A stretch of 64,000 nucleotides of DNA from an uncultured Bryobacterales bacterium (GTDB taxonomy: Bacteria > Acidobacteriota > Terriglobia > Bryobacterales > UBA6623): positions 3,300,435 through 3,364,434 of the forward strand of contig OY282420.1 in NCBI GenBank assembly GCA_958295955.1. The letters are read 5' to 3'. The notes under the pieces were generated by a model. It was given only the letters and a program-made list of their open reading frames with translations. It was not told where the DNA came from and made no database searches. Positions within the stretch are counted from its first letter, which is position 1. Each line of letters starts with the position of its first letter. Position numbers and translations under genes: made by a program. This document shows positions 9,285 through 18,892 of this stretch, one piece after another.

Positions 9285-9296
9285 GACAATTTTTCT

Positions 9297-10502
9297 TTAA
9301 CTCACAAGTGATCTGAGCCAATCGGAAATACGGTCGCGGCGCCGGGACCGGTGCAACTGCAGTCGCTGGGCATAGAGCGTTAAGCCTACCATGCAGGCCC
9401 AACCGGGATGATCCAATTCATCGGGAAGGTCCTTGAGTCTGGGCGGCAAGCCGATGCGCGCCTCGACGTTCAACACGCGCTCGGCCAAGTCGCACAGGCC
9501 GGCCAAAGCCGAGACGCCGCCCGTGATCACCAAGCTGCCGAAAGCGCCGCTGCCGATCCCTTCACGCAGCAGAGCGGAGCCGACCAGTTGGAACAGTTCT
9601 TCCGCGCGCGCCTCGATAATGTTGTTGAGCAGATGCCGCGGCCGGCAAACCGAGGCATCGCCCGTCCGATTGGGAATTTCCACCTGAACGTTATCCGGCG
9701 TGCCTTCCGCCACCGCGCTGCCGTATTGCTCGATCAGCAGCTTGGCGACTTCCGTGCTCGTTTCGAGCACTTCCGCCACATCCGCCGCGAGCACGTCGCC
9801 GCCGATGCCGATGCCGCCCGCCGCGCGCAGCTCGTCGTCGATGTAGGCGACGAATTCACTCGAACCGGCGCCGATGTCAATGAGTAGAACTCCTTTGCCG
9901 CGCTCTTGCTCTTCAAGCGCGGCATACGCCGCGGCAAAGCCCTCGAAGACGGTTTCTTCAACGACGATCCCTGCCCGGTTCACGATGGACTGGAGCCGGC
10001 CGTGAGCTTGCGCCGACGCGGAAAGCACTTGTATGCGGGCGTCGAGGCGCTCTGCCGGGCGGCCCAGCGGATTTTTGACGTGCGCATCCACTCCGACCGC
10101 GAATTCGAGAGGGACAACCTGCAAGATCGTCCGATCGTCGCTCAGCGGTATCTGCGCGGCCTTTTTGACGGCATTGTCGATATCGCTCTGCTCGACCTCG
10201 ACCTGTCCCGCCTTGAGCACGGTATAGCTATGCGTGATATTGCTGCGCACGTGCGGGCCGCCGACGCCGACGACCGCCGCTTCCACCGGCATGCCGCCGT
10301 TCCGCTCGGCTTCTGCGACGGCTGCCTGCACGGATTCGAGAACGCATTCGGGATCGGTAATGACGCCGCGCGCGGTTCCTTGAGCAGGCGCCGCGCCGTA
10401 ACTGATGAAGCGTAGTCTGGAGTCCTCCTCCAGCGCGACCATGCAACGCGTTGCGTCGCTGCCCAAATCGAGACCGGCGAGATAGGGCTGTTTGTTCGGC
10501 AT
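9297..10502 (-). CDS. ftsA: Cell division protein FtsA
   Basis: Actin-like ATPase that anchors FtsZ filaments to the inner membrane. The 401-residue protein starts with the phosphate-1 motif AGLDLGSDATRCMV and has the SHS2/1C region (GGPHVRSNITHSYT), the phosphate-2 motif LLIDIGAGSSEFV and the adenosine motif LVITGGVSALAGL. It ends in an amphipathic, Arg-rich helix (RISDWLRSLVS), the usual membrane-targeting tail. AGGAGA lies just before its ATG and overlaps the ftsQ stop. It sits directly upstream of ftsZ. The duplicated FtsZ tail would offer FtsA two binding peptides per FtsZ subunit. Confidence 0.95.
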   Translation of the reverse strand: MPNKQPYLAGLDLGSDATRCMVALEEDSRLRFISYGAAPAQGTARGVITDPECVLESVQAAVAEAERNGGMPVEAAVVGVGGPHVRSNITHSYTVLKAGQVEVEQSDIDNAVKKAAQIPLSDDRTILQVVPLEFAVGVDAHVKNPLGRPAERLDARIQVLSASAQAHGRLQSIVNRAGIVVEETVFEGFAAAYAALEEQERGKGVLLIDIGAGSSEFVAYIDDELRAAGGIGIGGDVLAADVAEVLETSTEVAKLLIEQYGSAVAEGTPDNVQVEIPNRTGDASVCRPRHLLNNIIEARAEELFQLVGSALLREGIGSGAFGSLVITGGVSALAGLCDLAERVLNVEARIGLPPRLKDLPDELDHPGWACMVGLTLYAQRLQLHRSRRRDRISDWLRSLVS

Positions 10503-10511
10503 AGCTTTCTC

Positions 10512-11363
10512 CTAGCTGCGTTTCACCGGAGTGACGGTCACTTGATCTTCGAAGCGCAAGTCGGCCGATGCGATGGGGCCGAACTTCGACTTCCAGGTAT
10601 CGATGTATTTCAGGAAAACCTCGAAACGGTGGCGTAAATGCTCATTGCCCATGCGCAGATCGATGACTTCGTCCTTGTAGAGTACGCTGACCACCGCGTT
10701 CTTGGGATCGCCAATGTCGATCTCGGAGACGAATGCGCCGAACCGAGGCTGTTGCGCATCCAACGCGTCCCGCAGACGGGCGAACAGGTTCATGCGCATC
10801 TTGCGCGCGCCGGCGTCCATCGCAGGATCGATTCCTTTCACCACGTGCAGGTCGAACTGTTTGCCCTCGAGCGGCGTCAGAATTACGCCTTCGGCGTCGA
10901 TCAGGCGGGTTCCGCCCTCTTGGGGCAGCCGCAGAAAAGCGATCGGCGAACGCTCTTCGATATAAACGGCGATCTTGTTCGGCCAGATACGGCCGACGGA
11001 AGCGCGCCGCACCCACGGCAACTGCTCGACTTGCCGCCTGCGCTGCTCCAGAGCTACCGCGTTCATGCTCAGGCCGAGATCGCCGGCGAAAATGCCGCGA
11101 ATCTTCTCGCCGTCCAGCAGCTTCAAGCCTGCAATTCGCAGATTGCCGACTTCCGCATCGACACGGAATCGCGGACTCGAATGGATGTAACGATGGAGCG
11201 CGTATGCGCCGGAGCCGGCGGCCGCCAGTCCCAGCAAGACGGAGAGCAGGCGGCGGTAAGACCAATGCGGCAACTCGATACCGCGCGTTGCCCGCAGCGG
11301 TTTTTTACTGCGGAGATACGAAGCCGAGTCGTCGACTTCTTGTGCTCGCTTCTCTTTAACCAT
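10512..11363 (-). CDS. ftsQ: Cell division protein FtsQ (DivIB family)
   Basis: A 283-residue bitopic membrane protein of the divisome. The start at 11363 overlaps the murC stop by 8 bases (ATGGTTAA). A short charged cytoplasmic N-terminus is followed by one membrane segment at about 35-55 (LLSVLLGLAAAGSGAYAL). The POTRA domain then starts with FRVDAEVGNLRIAGLKLL and continues through LPWVRRASVGRIWPNKIAVYI, the classic FtsQ signature. It would scaffold FtsL and FtsB partners in the periplasm. Its place between murC and ftsA is the standard dcw position; a ddl gene, often found here, is missing. Confidence 0.93.
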   Translation of the reverse strand: MVKEKRAQEVDDSASYLRSKKPLRATRGIELPHWSYRRLLSVLLGLAAAGSGAYALHRYIHSSPRFRVDAEVGNLRIAGLKLLDGEKIRGIFAGDLGLSMNAVALEQRRRQVEQLPWVRRASVGRIWPNKIAVYIEERSPIAFLRLPQEGGTRLIDAEGVILTPLEGKQFDLHVVKGIDPAMDAGARKMRMNLFARLRDALDAQQPRFGAFVSEIDIGDPKNAVVSVLYKDEVIDLRMGNEHLRHRFEVFLKYIDTWKSKFGPIASADLRFEDQVTVTPVKRS

Positions 11364-12822
11364 GACTTTTCGGCCCTTTCGATTGCACCCGAACGCCGCC
11401 TGAGCCGCTCTTCTCGACTGCGCTTTCTTCCGCCTTGAGACCTTCCAGAATTTTTTCGCCGTAGCGCCAGATGCTGCCCGCGCCAAGCGTGATCACGGCC
11501 TCGCCGGCGCGCGCCTGCGTCGCCGCGCGGCGAACCGCGTCTTCGATGGATTCGCAGTATTCGACTGCCGGATGTCCCGCCGCGGCGATCTTTTCCACAA
11601 GCCGCAAGCTGTTCACGCCGGGCAAGGGCTTTTCGCCGGCCGCATAAATGTCCACTACCCAGAGGCGGTCGCAATCGGCGAAACAGCCGGCGAACTCGTC
11701 GAGCATCAGGTGCGTGCGGCTGTAGCGATGCGGTTGAAAAATGACGTTGACTCCCGTGAACGCGCAATTTCGCGCGGCCTTCAGGGTCGCTTGGATCTCC
11801 GTCGGATGGTGGCCGTAGTCGTCGACCACGGTGACTCCGGCGGCCTCGCCCCGTTTCTGGAAGCGGCGGTCAACGCCGCTGAACGCCGCCAGTCCGGCGC
11901 GGATTTTCTCCACCGGAATATCGACTTCGAGGCCCACCAACACTGCCGCCATCGCGTTGCGAACCGTGTGCAAGCCGACGCCGCGGATCTCGAATTTCCC
12001 TAAATCTTCGCCGCGGTAACGGAGTCGGAAGGCGCTTGTGAAATGCCCCAACTCGATTTGGTCGGCTACCAGGTCGGCCTCCGGCGAGAGTTCCTTGATG
12101 CCGTAGGTGCGGTAACGCCGCTCAATCGCCGGCGTGATCAGCTTCGCCTGCGGGTCGTCGATGCAGACGATCGCCGTCCCGTAAAAGGGCACCTTGTTGA
12201 CAAATTGCACGAAAGCTCCCGTGAGCGTTTCGACGGTGTGGTAGTGATCGAGATGTTCGCGGTCGATGTTCGTAACCACGGCGACGATCGGGTCGAGGTG
12301 CAGAAATGAGCCGTCCGACTCGTCGGCCTCGACGAGCAAAAAATCACTGTTGCCGAGGCGGGCGTTGGAGCCGATCGCATCGACGCGCCCGCCGACCACG
12401 ACGGTAGGGTCTTTCCCCCCCGAGTGGAGCACCGACGCGGTGATCGATGAAGTGGTGGTTTTTCCGTGGCTGCCGCCGACCGCGATGCCGTACTTCAGCC
12501 GCATCAACTCGGCGAGCAGCTCGCCGCGAAAGATTACCGGAATTTTTCTATGGCGCGCCGCCATCAACTCGACGTTGTAGTCGCTGATCGCCGAACTGAC
12601 GACGACTGCGTCGGCCCCGCCCACGTTGTCGGCGCCGTGCCCGATCGAGATCGTTGCGCCCAGCCCTCGCAAGCGTTGCGTAACGGTCGATTCCTGCAGG
12701 TCGGAGCCCGAAATGGCGTAGCCCAGATTCAGCAGGATTTCGGCAATGCCGCTCATGCCGATGCCGCCGATCCCGATGAAATGAATCCGCCTCTCGCGAA
12801 TGCCGATTTCCTTGAATAACAT
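11356..12822 (-). CDS. murC: UDP-N-acetylmuramate--L-alanine ligase MurC
   Basis: Cytoplasmic ATP-dependent ligase adding L-Ala to UDP-MurNAc. It has 488 residues from ATG at 12822, two bases after the murG stop, with AGAGGA as ribosome binding site inside the murG end. The N-terminal Rossmann motif is IHFIGIGGIGMSGIAEIL; the ATP-binding motif is AVGGSHGKTTTSSI; and VDDYGHHPTEIQATLKAAR marks the Mur ligase C-terminal part. Length and motif spacing are typical. Its 3' end overlaps ftsQ by 8 bases, indicating coupled translation. Confidence 0.96.
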   Translation of the reverse strand: MLFKEIGIRERRIHFIGIGGIGMSGIAEILLNLGYAISGSDLQESTVTQRLRGLGATISIGHGADNVGGADAVVVSSAISDYNVELMAARHRKIPVIFRGELLAELMRLKYGIAVGGSHGKTTTSSITASVLHSGGKDPTVVVGGRVDAIGSNARLGNSDFLLVEADESDGSFLHLDPIVAVVTNIDREHLDHYHTVETLTGAFVQFVNKVPFYGTAIVCIDDPQAKLITPAIERRYRTYGIKELSPEADLVADQIELGHFTSAFRLRYRGEDLGKFEIRGVGLHTVRNAMAAVLVGLEVDIPVEKIRAGLAAFSGVDRRFQKRGEAAGVTVVDDYGHHPTEIQATLKAARNCAFTGVNVIFQPHRYSRTHLMLDEFAGCFADCDRLWVVDIYAAGEKPLPGVNSLRLVEKIAAAGHPAVEYCESIEDAVRRAATQARAGEAVITLGAGSIWRYGEKILEGLKAEESAVEKSGSGGVRVQSKGPKSHG

Positions 12823-12824
12823 TG

Positions 12825-13997
12825 CTATCCTCTGCCTTCTCTCGTGCGGGCGATATTTTCGAGCTCGCCGGCGGCGCGCTCGGCAGCCCGGGGCATGGCC
12901 CGGCCGGCGGCAACCGCCGCCATCTCTTCGAGTTCGTCCGGTTGCGACCGCAAGCGATCCACCGTCTGCGCCATCTTCTCTCCCGTCCATTCGCCGTCTG
13001 CGACCAGCAGGGCGCCGCCCGCGCGGACCAGCTCGCGCGCATTGACGAGTTGATGATTGTCGGCCGCGTGAGGGAAGGGAATCAGGATCGACGCCTTGCC
13101 CGCCGCGCAAAGCTCGGCGAGGGCCGAAGCCCCGGCGCGGCAGATCACCAAATCCGCGCGGGCGCAGCGCGCCGGCGCGTCGTCGTAAAAGGGGGCTGTC
13201 TCGGCAGCGAATCCCAACTCGCGGTAAGCGCCGCGAACCCACTCGAAATCGTCGCTTCCGGTTTGATGGACGATATCGGGCGCCGCAGCGCCGGATGCCC
13301 GCCAATAGCGCGCCGCGCCGACCGCCGCTTCGTTGAGTTTGCGCGAGCCCCGGCTCCCGCCCGTGATCCACACGGTGAAAGTCCGCTTGACGGGCCGCGG
13401 CGGCCGCTCGAAAAACTCAGCCCGTACCGGCACGCCCGTTTGCCGGGCGATTCCGTTGCGGAAATACTTTGCCGCCGCCTCGAATCCGAGCAGCGCGCGG
13501 GAGGCGAACATGCCGGCGAGGCGGTTGGCCATGCCCGGCCTGGCGTTGGGCTCCATAACGACCAGCGGAGTTTCGCGCAGAGCGCAAGACAACGCCAGCG
13601 GCCCGGAGGCGTACCCGCCCAGGCTCAACACTGCGGCGGGTTTGACTTCGTCCAGAAGCCGCCAGGCCGAGTGCAGCGCGCGCGGCGCCTCCAGCGCGGT
13701 GCGCAGGCGGCGGCCCCAGGAAACGCGATTCAGCGGCCCGATGCGTATGTGCCGCAACTCGAACCCGGAGGCCGGAACCAGCCGGTTTTCCAGCCCGCGG
13801 GACGTGCCTGCGAAGATGCATTCATGGCCCCGGCGGCGCAGCGCCGCGGCGACCTGCAGAGCGGGGATCACGTGCCCGCCCGTTCCGCCGGCGGCGATCA
13901 CAAACCGCTCGCCGGCGGCCGCCGCCCCGGTTGTCGCCGTCTCCGCCGTTCGGGCGCGCGGATCAGAGACTGTGTCTATCGGCATAACGACTGACAT
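12825..13997 (-). CDS. murG: MurG, undecaprenyl-PP-MurNAc-pentapeptide GlcNAc transferase
   Basis: Makes lipid II from lipid I at the inner face of the membrane. The GT28 protein shows FVIAAGGTGGHVIPALQVA near residue 32, the SLGGYASGPLAL segment, WITGGSRGSRKLNE at the domain link, and the donor-binding part VICRAGASALAEL with FPHAADNHQ. About 30 residues precede the usual start of the family, so the true start may be ATG 13997 (overlapping ftsW by 35 bases) or ATG 13985. In E. coli-type clusters murG likewise follows ftsW. Confidence 0.96.
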   Translation of the reverse strand: MSVVMPIDTVSDPRARTAETATTGAAAAGERFVIAAGGTGGHVIPALQVAAALRRRGHECIFAGTSRGLENRLVPASGFELRHIRIGPLNRVSWGRRLRTALEAPRALHSAWRLLDEVKPAAVLSLGGYASGPLALSCALRETPLVVMEPNARPGMANRLAGMFASRALLGFEAAAKYFRNGIARQTGVPVRAEFFERPPRPVKRTFTVWITGGSRGSRKLNEAAVGAARYWRASGAAAPDIVHQTGSDDFEWVRGAYRELGFAAETAPFYDDAPARCARADLVICRAGASALAELCAAGKASILIPFPHAADNHQLVNARELVRAGGALLVADGEWTGEKMAQTVDRLRSQPDELEEMAAVAAGRAMPRAAERAAGELENIARTREGRG

Positions 13998-15051
13998 TCA
14001 GCAACACCCCCGCGGACGCGAGCATCGTAATCATCGCCGAGCCGCCGTAGCTGATAAACGGCAGCGGCATTCCCTTGGTCGGCAATAGCGCCAGAACGAC
14101 GCCCATGTTGAACATCGCCTGAAAAATAATCATGGCCGTCACGCCCAGCGCCAAGTAGCATCCGAAAGTATTCGGCGCCTTGATTGCGGCCCGCAGACCG
14201 CGCCATAGCAACACGCCGAACGCCAGAACGACAAAGACGGCCCCGATTAAACCCAACTCTTCGCCGATCAAGGCAAAGATGAAGTCGGTATGCGCTTCCG
14301 GCAGAAAGTGCATTTTCTGCTTGCCGGCCATCCAACCCTGACCGAACCAGCCTCCCGAGCCGACCGCGATCTCCGACTGTAGAATCTGAAAACCGCTGCC
14401 CAGCGGGTCGGCTCCCGGATCGCGAAATGCGATCAAGCGTTGGAGCCGGTACGGCACGCGCCAGACGAAAAAAAACAGCAGCGGAACGAGCGCCGCCGCG
14501 GCCGGCGCGATGAAGCGCAGCGGCAGGCCCGCCACGAAGAGCATCACTCCCGCCAGAACCAGCAGGGAAGCCATCGTGCCGAAGTCGCGCCCGACGTAAA
14601 TCAGCAGCGACAGCACGGCGATGATGAAGCCCAAGCCGGCGACCGTCCGCCAATCGCCGAGGCGTTCGCGGCGCTGCTCGAGATAAAACGCCAGGAACAG
14701 GATGAGAGCCGGCTTGGCCAATTCCGAAGGCTGCAGCGAAAAATGCCACAAACGCAAGAAACGGCGGGTGTTAGCCCCCGTGCCGAGCAGCGCGGCCAAG
14801 ACCAGCAGCACCACCGAAACGCCCAGTACGGCGAAGACGACTTTTTCCTGCCGCAGCTTGCGGTAATCGAGAAACATCAGATAGCGCATCGCCGTCAAGC
14901 CGATTGAGGCCGCAATGCCCTGCTTGATAATGTAGGTCCAAGTGGTTTCCGAGGAGGCCGTCGTCGCGCTGAACACCATCACCAGCCCGAAAAACGTCAG
15001 CGTGAGGATCGTCCCGCACAGCAGCCGGTCGTAGCGCAAGGCGCTTGGCAT
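13963..15051 (-). CDS. ftsW: Septal peptidoglycan glycosyltransferase FtsW (SEDS family)
   Basis: A 362-residue multi-pass membrane protein that polymerises lipid II at the septum with its partner FtsI. About ten hydrophobic segments are visible. Family landmarks include LRLWHFSLQPSELAKPALILFLA split over the middle, VGRDFGTMASLLVLAGVM, and the C-terminal LALLPTKGMPLPFISYGGS. The start ATG lies one base after the murD stop. It could be confused with RodA, but its place between murD and murG makes FtsW the right call. Confidence 0.95.
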   Translation of the reverse strand: MPSALRYDRLLCGTILTLTFFGLVMVFSATTASSETTWTYIIKQGIAASIGLTAMRYLMFLDYRKLRQEKVVFAVLGVSVVLLVLAALLGTGANTRRFLRLWHFSLQPSELAKPALILFLAFYLEQRRERLGDWRTVAGLGFIIAVLSLLIYVGRDFGTMASLLVLAGVMLFVAGLPLRFIAPAAAALVPLLFFFVWRVPYRLQRLIAFRDPGADPLGSGFQILQSEIAVGSGGWFGQGWMAGKQKMHFLPEAHTDFIFALIGEELGLIGAVFVVLAFGVLLWRGLRAAIKAPNTFGCYLALGVTAMIIFQAMFNMGVVLALLPTKGMPLPFISYGGSAMITMLASAGVLLNVSRYADRHSL

Positions 15052-15052
15052 A

Positions 15053-16390
15053 TCAGCTCTCCAACTCCTTGACGAGGCGCTTGAATTCCAGGCCGCGTTC
15101 GGCGTAATCGGCGAATTGGTCGAAGCTGGCGCAGGCCGGCGCGAGGACGACGGAATCTCCCGGCTGCGCGTGATTCCTGGCGAAGGCCACCGCGCGCTCC
15201 ATCGTGGCTACGTCTTCGATCGGCGCCGCGCCGCCCAGATGGCCGCGAATGATGGGGGCGGCCTCGCCGATCAACAGAACGCGCCGCGCGCGGGCGGCCA
15301 GCGCATCGCTTAGCGGGCGGTAGTCCGCTCCCTTGTCGCGTCCGCCCAAGATGATCCACAGCCCCTTGTCGAATGTCCGGCAGGCTTTCAGCGCCGCATC
15401 GACGTTGGTCGCCTTGGAATCGTTGTAGTAGGAGACGCCCTGCACGCTGCGCACGAACTCCAGGCGGTGCTCGACCGGCCGGAAAGACTTCAGCGCGCGG
15501 CCGATGACGTCCGGCTGCACTCCCGCGGCCGCCGCCGCCGCCGCCGCCGCGAGTGCGTTTTCCAGATTGTGCGGCCCCTTGATCGGCAGGTCGAGACCGC
15601 AGACGAATCTGCCGTCGGACACGATTCCCTGCGCGTCGGCGAAGGCTCCCCGGTCAACCCGCCGCTCCCGGCTGAACCATAGCAACTGAGAATCCACGGT
15701 CCCCGCGAGCTTGCGGCAGCAGGCGTCATCCGCGTTCAGAACGGCGAAATCTCCGGGCTTCTGATTGGCGAGAATCCGGCGCTTGGCGTCGGCATAGGCG
15801 GCGAACGTGCGGTGGCGGTCCAAATGATCGGGCGTGACGTTGAGAACGACCGCGATATGGCAACGGAAAGCGCGCGATGCTTCGAGTTGAAAGCTCGACA
15901 ACTCCAGGACGCGCCACGGGTCGGGGCGCGAGTCTTCGACCGTGGACAGCAGCGGCGTGCCGATGTTGCCGGCGACGCTGACCGCGCGGCCGGCTTGCTC
16001 CAGAATATGGCCGATTAACGAGGTCGTCGTCGTTTTCCCGTTGGTTCCGGTGATGCCGATCACGCGGCCCCGGAGACAGGCGGCGGCGATATCCAGTTCG
16101 CCTACGGTGCGGATTCCGCGCTCCCGCGCCGCGGTCAGGCAAGGATGATCCCAAGCTACCCCCGGCGACGGCACGACCGCATCTTGCTCAAGAAAGAGCC
16201 GTTCCGTTTGTTTGCCGAGATGCAACTCGACCGGCAGCCCCTCGAGCGCGGCCGCGGCCGGCCCGAGTTCGTCTTCCGGGCGCGTATCCGTTACCGCGAC
16301 CAACGCGCCCCGGCTCAGCAAAAAACGCGCCGCCGCCAGGCCGGACTTGCCCAATCCGACGACCAGCACGCGTTTTCCTTGCCAAGTCAT
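15053..16390 (-). CDS. murD: UDP-MurNAc-L-alanine--D-glutamate ligase MurD
   Basis: Cytoplasmic ligase adding D-Glu to UDP-MurNAc-L-Ala. The chosen start, ATG 16390, overlaps the mraY stop by four bases (ATGA) and gives 445 residues beginning MTWQGKRVLVVGLGKSGLAA, the uridine-binding motif. The ATP loop is VIGITGTNGKTTTTSLIG, and LNVTPDHLDRH is the central-domain signature. NDSKATNVDAALKA and WIILGGRDKGADY are the usual C-terminal markers. Motif order and length are normal. Confidence 0.96.
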   Translation of the reverse strand: MTWQGKRVLVVGLGKSGLAAARFLLSRGALVAVTDTRPEDELGPAAAALEGLPVELHLGKQTERLFLEQDAVVPSPGVAWDHPCLTAARERGIRTVGELDIAAACLRGRVIGITGTNGKTTTTSLIGHILEQAGRAVSVAGNIGTPLLSTVEDSRPDPWRVLELSSFQLEASRAFRCHIAVVLNVTPDHLDRHRTFAAYADAKRRILANQKPGDFAVLNADDACCRKLAGTVDSQLLWFSRERRVDRGAFADAQGIVSDGRFVCGLDLPIKGPHNLENALAAAAAAAAAGVQPDVIGRALKSFRPVEHRLEFVRSVQGVSYYNDSKATNVDAALKACRTFDKGLWIILGGRDKGADYRPLSDALAARARRVLLIGEAAPIIRGHLGGAAPIEDVATMERAVAFARNHAQPGDSVVLAPACASFDQFADYAERGLEFKRLVKELES

Positions 16391-17517
16391 CGTAATTTCA
16401 GCGTACTCAACGCCAGCAAGGCCCATACGAACCCGGCGATCCAAAAGCGCGCGATCACCTTCGACTCCGGCCAACCCAGTTGCTCGAAATGATGGTGCAG
16501 CGGCGCCATGCGGAATATCCGTTTCCCGCGTGTTTTGAAGCTCGTTACCTGCAAGATCACCGACAGCGTTTCCGCGGCGAAGACCCCGCCGATGAATAGC
16601 AGGACAATCTCCTGCTTCACCAGCACGGCGACCGTCCCAATGGCGCCGCCCAGCCCGAGCGCGCCCACGTCGCCCATGAAAATCTCGGCCGGATGGGCGT
16701 TATACCAGAGAAACGCCAGGCTCGCTCCGACGATGGCCCCGCAAAAGACGGTCAACTCGCCCGCCTGCGGCACGCCCGGAACATCGAGATACTGCGCAAT
16801 CTCGCGATGCCCGGCAATGTACACCAGCAGCGTCAGCGCGCCGACGCAGATGATCGTCAGCCCGATGGCCAGCCCGTCGAGTCCGTCGGTGAGATTGACG
16901 GCATTGCTGGCGCCGACCAACACGAAAAACAGGAATCCGAAAAACAGAATGAAAGCGAATGGAAACAGGAAGCCGCCGGTCAACGGCTCGATCACCGGGT
17001 TCGGCCGAACGTCCTTGAAGAACGGCAACGTAATCGTCATGTCGTACAAGCCGTGCCCGTGCAGCCGGATCAGGACGCCGCCGATGGCCAGAGTCATCAG
17101 CGCCTGCAAACCCATCTTGGCCCGCGATGAAAGCCCGAGGCTGCGTTGCTTGTTGACCTTCAAATAGTCGTCCAGCAGTCCGATCGCGGCGAAACCGGTC
17201 AGCGCGAATAACGCGACCCAGACGTATGTATTGCTCAAGTCCGCCCAGAGGAGCGTAGGCAGGACGATCGACAGGTTGAGCAACAACCCGCCCATCGTGG
17301 GCGTGCCGGCCTTTTGCCGATGCGATTCGGGGCCGTCTCCCCGAATGTATTGGCCGATCTGCGCCGCGCGCAACCGCCGGATGAACCACGGCCCCATCGT
17401 CAGCCCCAGGCCGAGCGCCATGAAGCTCGCCAACGCGGTGCGGACGGTGATGTAGCCGAACACCCGCAGCGGGCTGAAATACTCGAACAACTGTTCGTAC
17501 AGGAGGTGGTAGAACAC
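16387..17517 (-). CDS. mraY: Phospho-MurNAc-pentapeptide translocase MraY
   Basis: Inner-membrane enzyme that transfers phospho-MurNAc-pentapeptide to undecaprenyl phosphate, giving lipid I. The 376-residue protein has about ten membrane segments. Signatures are GTPTMGGLLL near the N-terminus, GLLDDYLKVNKQRSLGLSSR with the catalytic DD pair, NAVNLTDGLDGLAIG, GDVGALGLGGAIG, and the histidine-rich FRMAPLHHHFEQLGWPE. The start is a GTG at 17517, four bases past the murF stop, with GAGGAAGG upstream. The next gene, murD, overlaps by ATGA. Confidence 0.97.
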   Translation of the reverse strand: MFYHLLYEQLFEYFSPLRVFGYITVRTALASFMALGLGLTMGPWFIRRLRAAQIGQYIRGDGPESHRQKAGTPTMGGLLLNLSIVLPTLLWADLSNTYVWVALFALTGFAAIGLLDDYLKVNKQRSLGLSSRAKMGLQALMTLAIGGVLIRLHGHGLYDMTITLPFFKDVRPNPVIEPLTGGFLFPFAFILFFGFLFFVLVGASNAVNLTDGLDGLAIGLTIICVGALTLLVYIAGHREIAQYLDVPGVPQAGELTVFCGAIVGASLAFLWYNAHPAEIFMGDVGALGLGGAIGTVAVLVKQEIVLLFIGGVFAAETLSVILQVTSFKTRGKRIFRMAPLHHHFEQLGWPESKVIARFWIAGFVWALLALSTLKLR

Positions 17518-17521
17518 GATG

Positions 17522-18892
17522 CTAGCCGCCTTCCTCGACGAGCGCTTCCGCTGCGCCCATTGCCTCGAAGATCAGGTTTCTGGCGCGCTCGAGGGCAATC
17601 CCGCGGGAACCTTTCAAGAGCACGGCGTCGCCGGGAGCGAGGTCTTCGGCCAGAGCCGCCCCGGCCGATTCCGGCGTCTCGTAGAATTCAGCCGGGAAAT
17701 CGGCAGCCGCAACGATTTGAGATGCGTCGCCGCCGACCGCGAGCAGGCGATCGATCCCGGCCGCGCCGGCTGCTTTGCCGATGCTGCGGTGGAGCGTCTT
17801 CGACTGCGCGCCCAACTCGCGCATTTCGCCCAGCACGGCGATGCGCCGGCGCGCCGGAGTGTTCTTCAGCACTTCCAGCATGGCCCGCATTGCCGCCGGG
17901 TTGGCGTTGTAGCAATCGTCGATGATCGTCACTCCGCCACTGCGTCGAATCTCGCCGCGCATGCCGACGGGATGCAAACGGCGGACCGCCTCGGCGAGCG
18001 CCGGCAACTCGAGTCCGAACGACCGCGCCGCAGCCAGCCCGGCAAGGATGTTGTAAACGTTGTGGCGCCCGGCGAGCGGGGTTTCGAACCGGCAGCCCTC
18101 TACGCGGAAACGAACCCCGCCGGCGCCCAGATCGACGATATCGTCGGCGCGGACATCGGCCGGCCGCTCGATGCCGAACGCGACCGTGCGGCCCGAGTGC
18201 GCCGCGCGGAAGGCGGCAACCCGTTCGTCGTCCGCGTTGAGCGCCGCCGTGCCGCCGGCGTCGAGCGATTCGATCAATTCCCGTTTCGCCGCGGCCACGC
18301 CGGCGACCGAATCGAAGTGGCCCACGTGGGCCGCGCTGACGTTGGTCACGACGCCGACGTCGGGCTGCGCAATCTCGGCTAGGCGGCGAATTTCTCCGGA
18401 GTGGTTCATGCCCAATTCGAGCACGGCGATCCGCGCGCGGTCTTCGATCCTCAGAATCGAAAGCGGCAGCCCCAATTCGTTGTTCAGATTGCCGGCCGTC
18501 TTCGAGACGGCGAAGGTTTCGCTCAGCAGAGCGGCGGTGATTTCCTTGGTTGTCGTCTTGCCGTTGCTTCCGGTGACGGCAACCACCGACCCGCCCCAAT
18601 GAAGCCGCGCCGCGCGCGCCAGCCGGCGCAGCGCTTCCGCCGGATCGGCAACCTGAATTGCGGCGCCGCTGCGGCCGGGCCGCCGGCCTGTCTCGACTAC
18701 GGCGGCGGCGGCTCCCGCGGCGAGCGCCTGCTCGACGTAGTCGTGGCCGTCGCGGCGCGGCCCGCGGATGGCGAAGAACAAATCGCCCGGGCGCACCGTC
18801 CGCGAATCGATAGAATAGCCCGCCGCCGTCGCCCCGGCGGCGTCCGGCTTGGCGTCCAGCCACTCTCCGATCTGCGCCAGGGATAACTTCAC
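17522..18892 (-). CDS. murF: UDP-MurNAc-tripeptide--D-Ala-D-Ala ligase MurF
   Basis: Adds the D-Ala-D-Ala dipeptide in the last cytoplasmic step of the peptidoglycan precursor. It has 456 residues. GYSIDSRTVRPGDLFFAIRG is the N-terminal uridine-binding domain, VVAVTGSNGKTTTKEITAAL the ATP loop, ELGMNHSGEI the central signature, and IDDCYNANPAAMRAML the C-terminal domain. Translation starts at a GTG that overlaps the murE stop (GTGA). With ddl absent from the window, the dipeptide must be made by a gene elsewhere. Confidence 0.96.
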   Translation of the reverse strand: MKLSLAQIGEWLDAKPDAAGATAAGYSIDSRTVRPGDLFFAIRGPRRDGHDYVEQALAAGAAAAVVETGRRPGRSGAAIQVADPAEALRRLARAARLHWGGSVVAVTGSNGKTTTKEITAALLSETFAVSKTAGNLNNELGLPLSILRIEDRARIAVLELGMNHSGEIRRLAEIAQPDVGVVTNVSAAHVGHFDSVAGVAAAKRELIESLDAGGTAALNADDERVAAFRAAHSGRTVAFGIERPADVRADDIVDLGAGGVRFRVEGCRFETPLAGRHNVYNILAGLAAARSFGLELPALAEAVRRLHPVGMRGEIRRSGGVTIIDDCYNANPAAMRAMLEVLKNTPARRRIAVLGEMRELGAQSKTLHRSIGKAAGAAGIDRLLAVGGDASQIVAAADFPAEFYETPESAGAALAEDLAPGDAVLLKGSRGIALERARNLIFEAMGAAEALVEEGG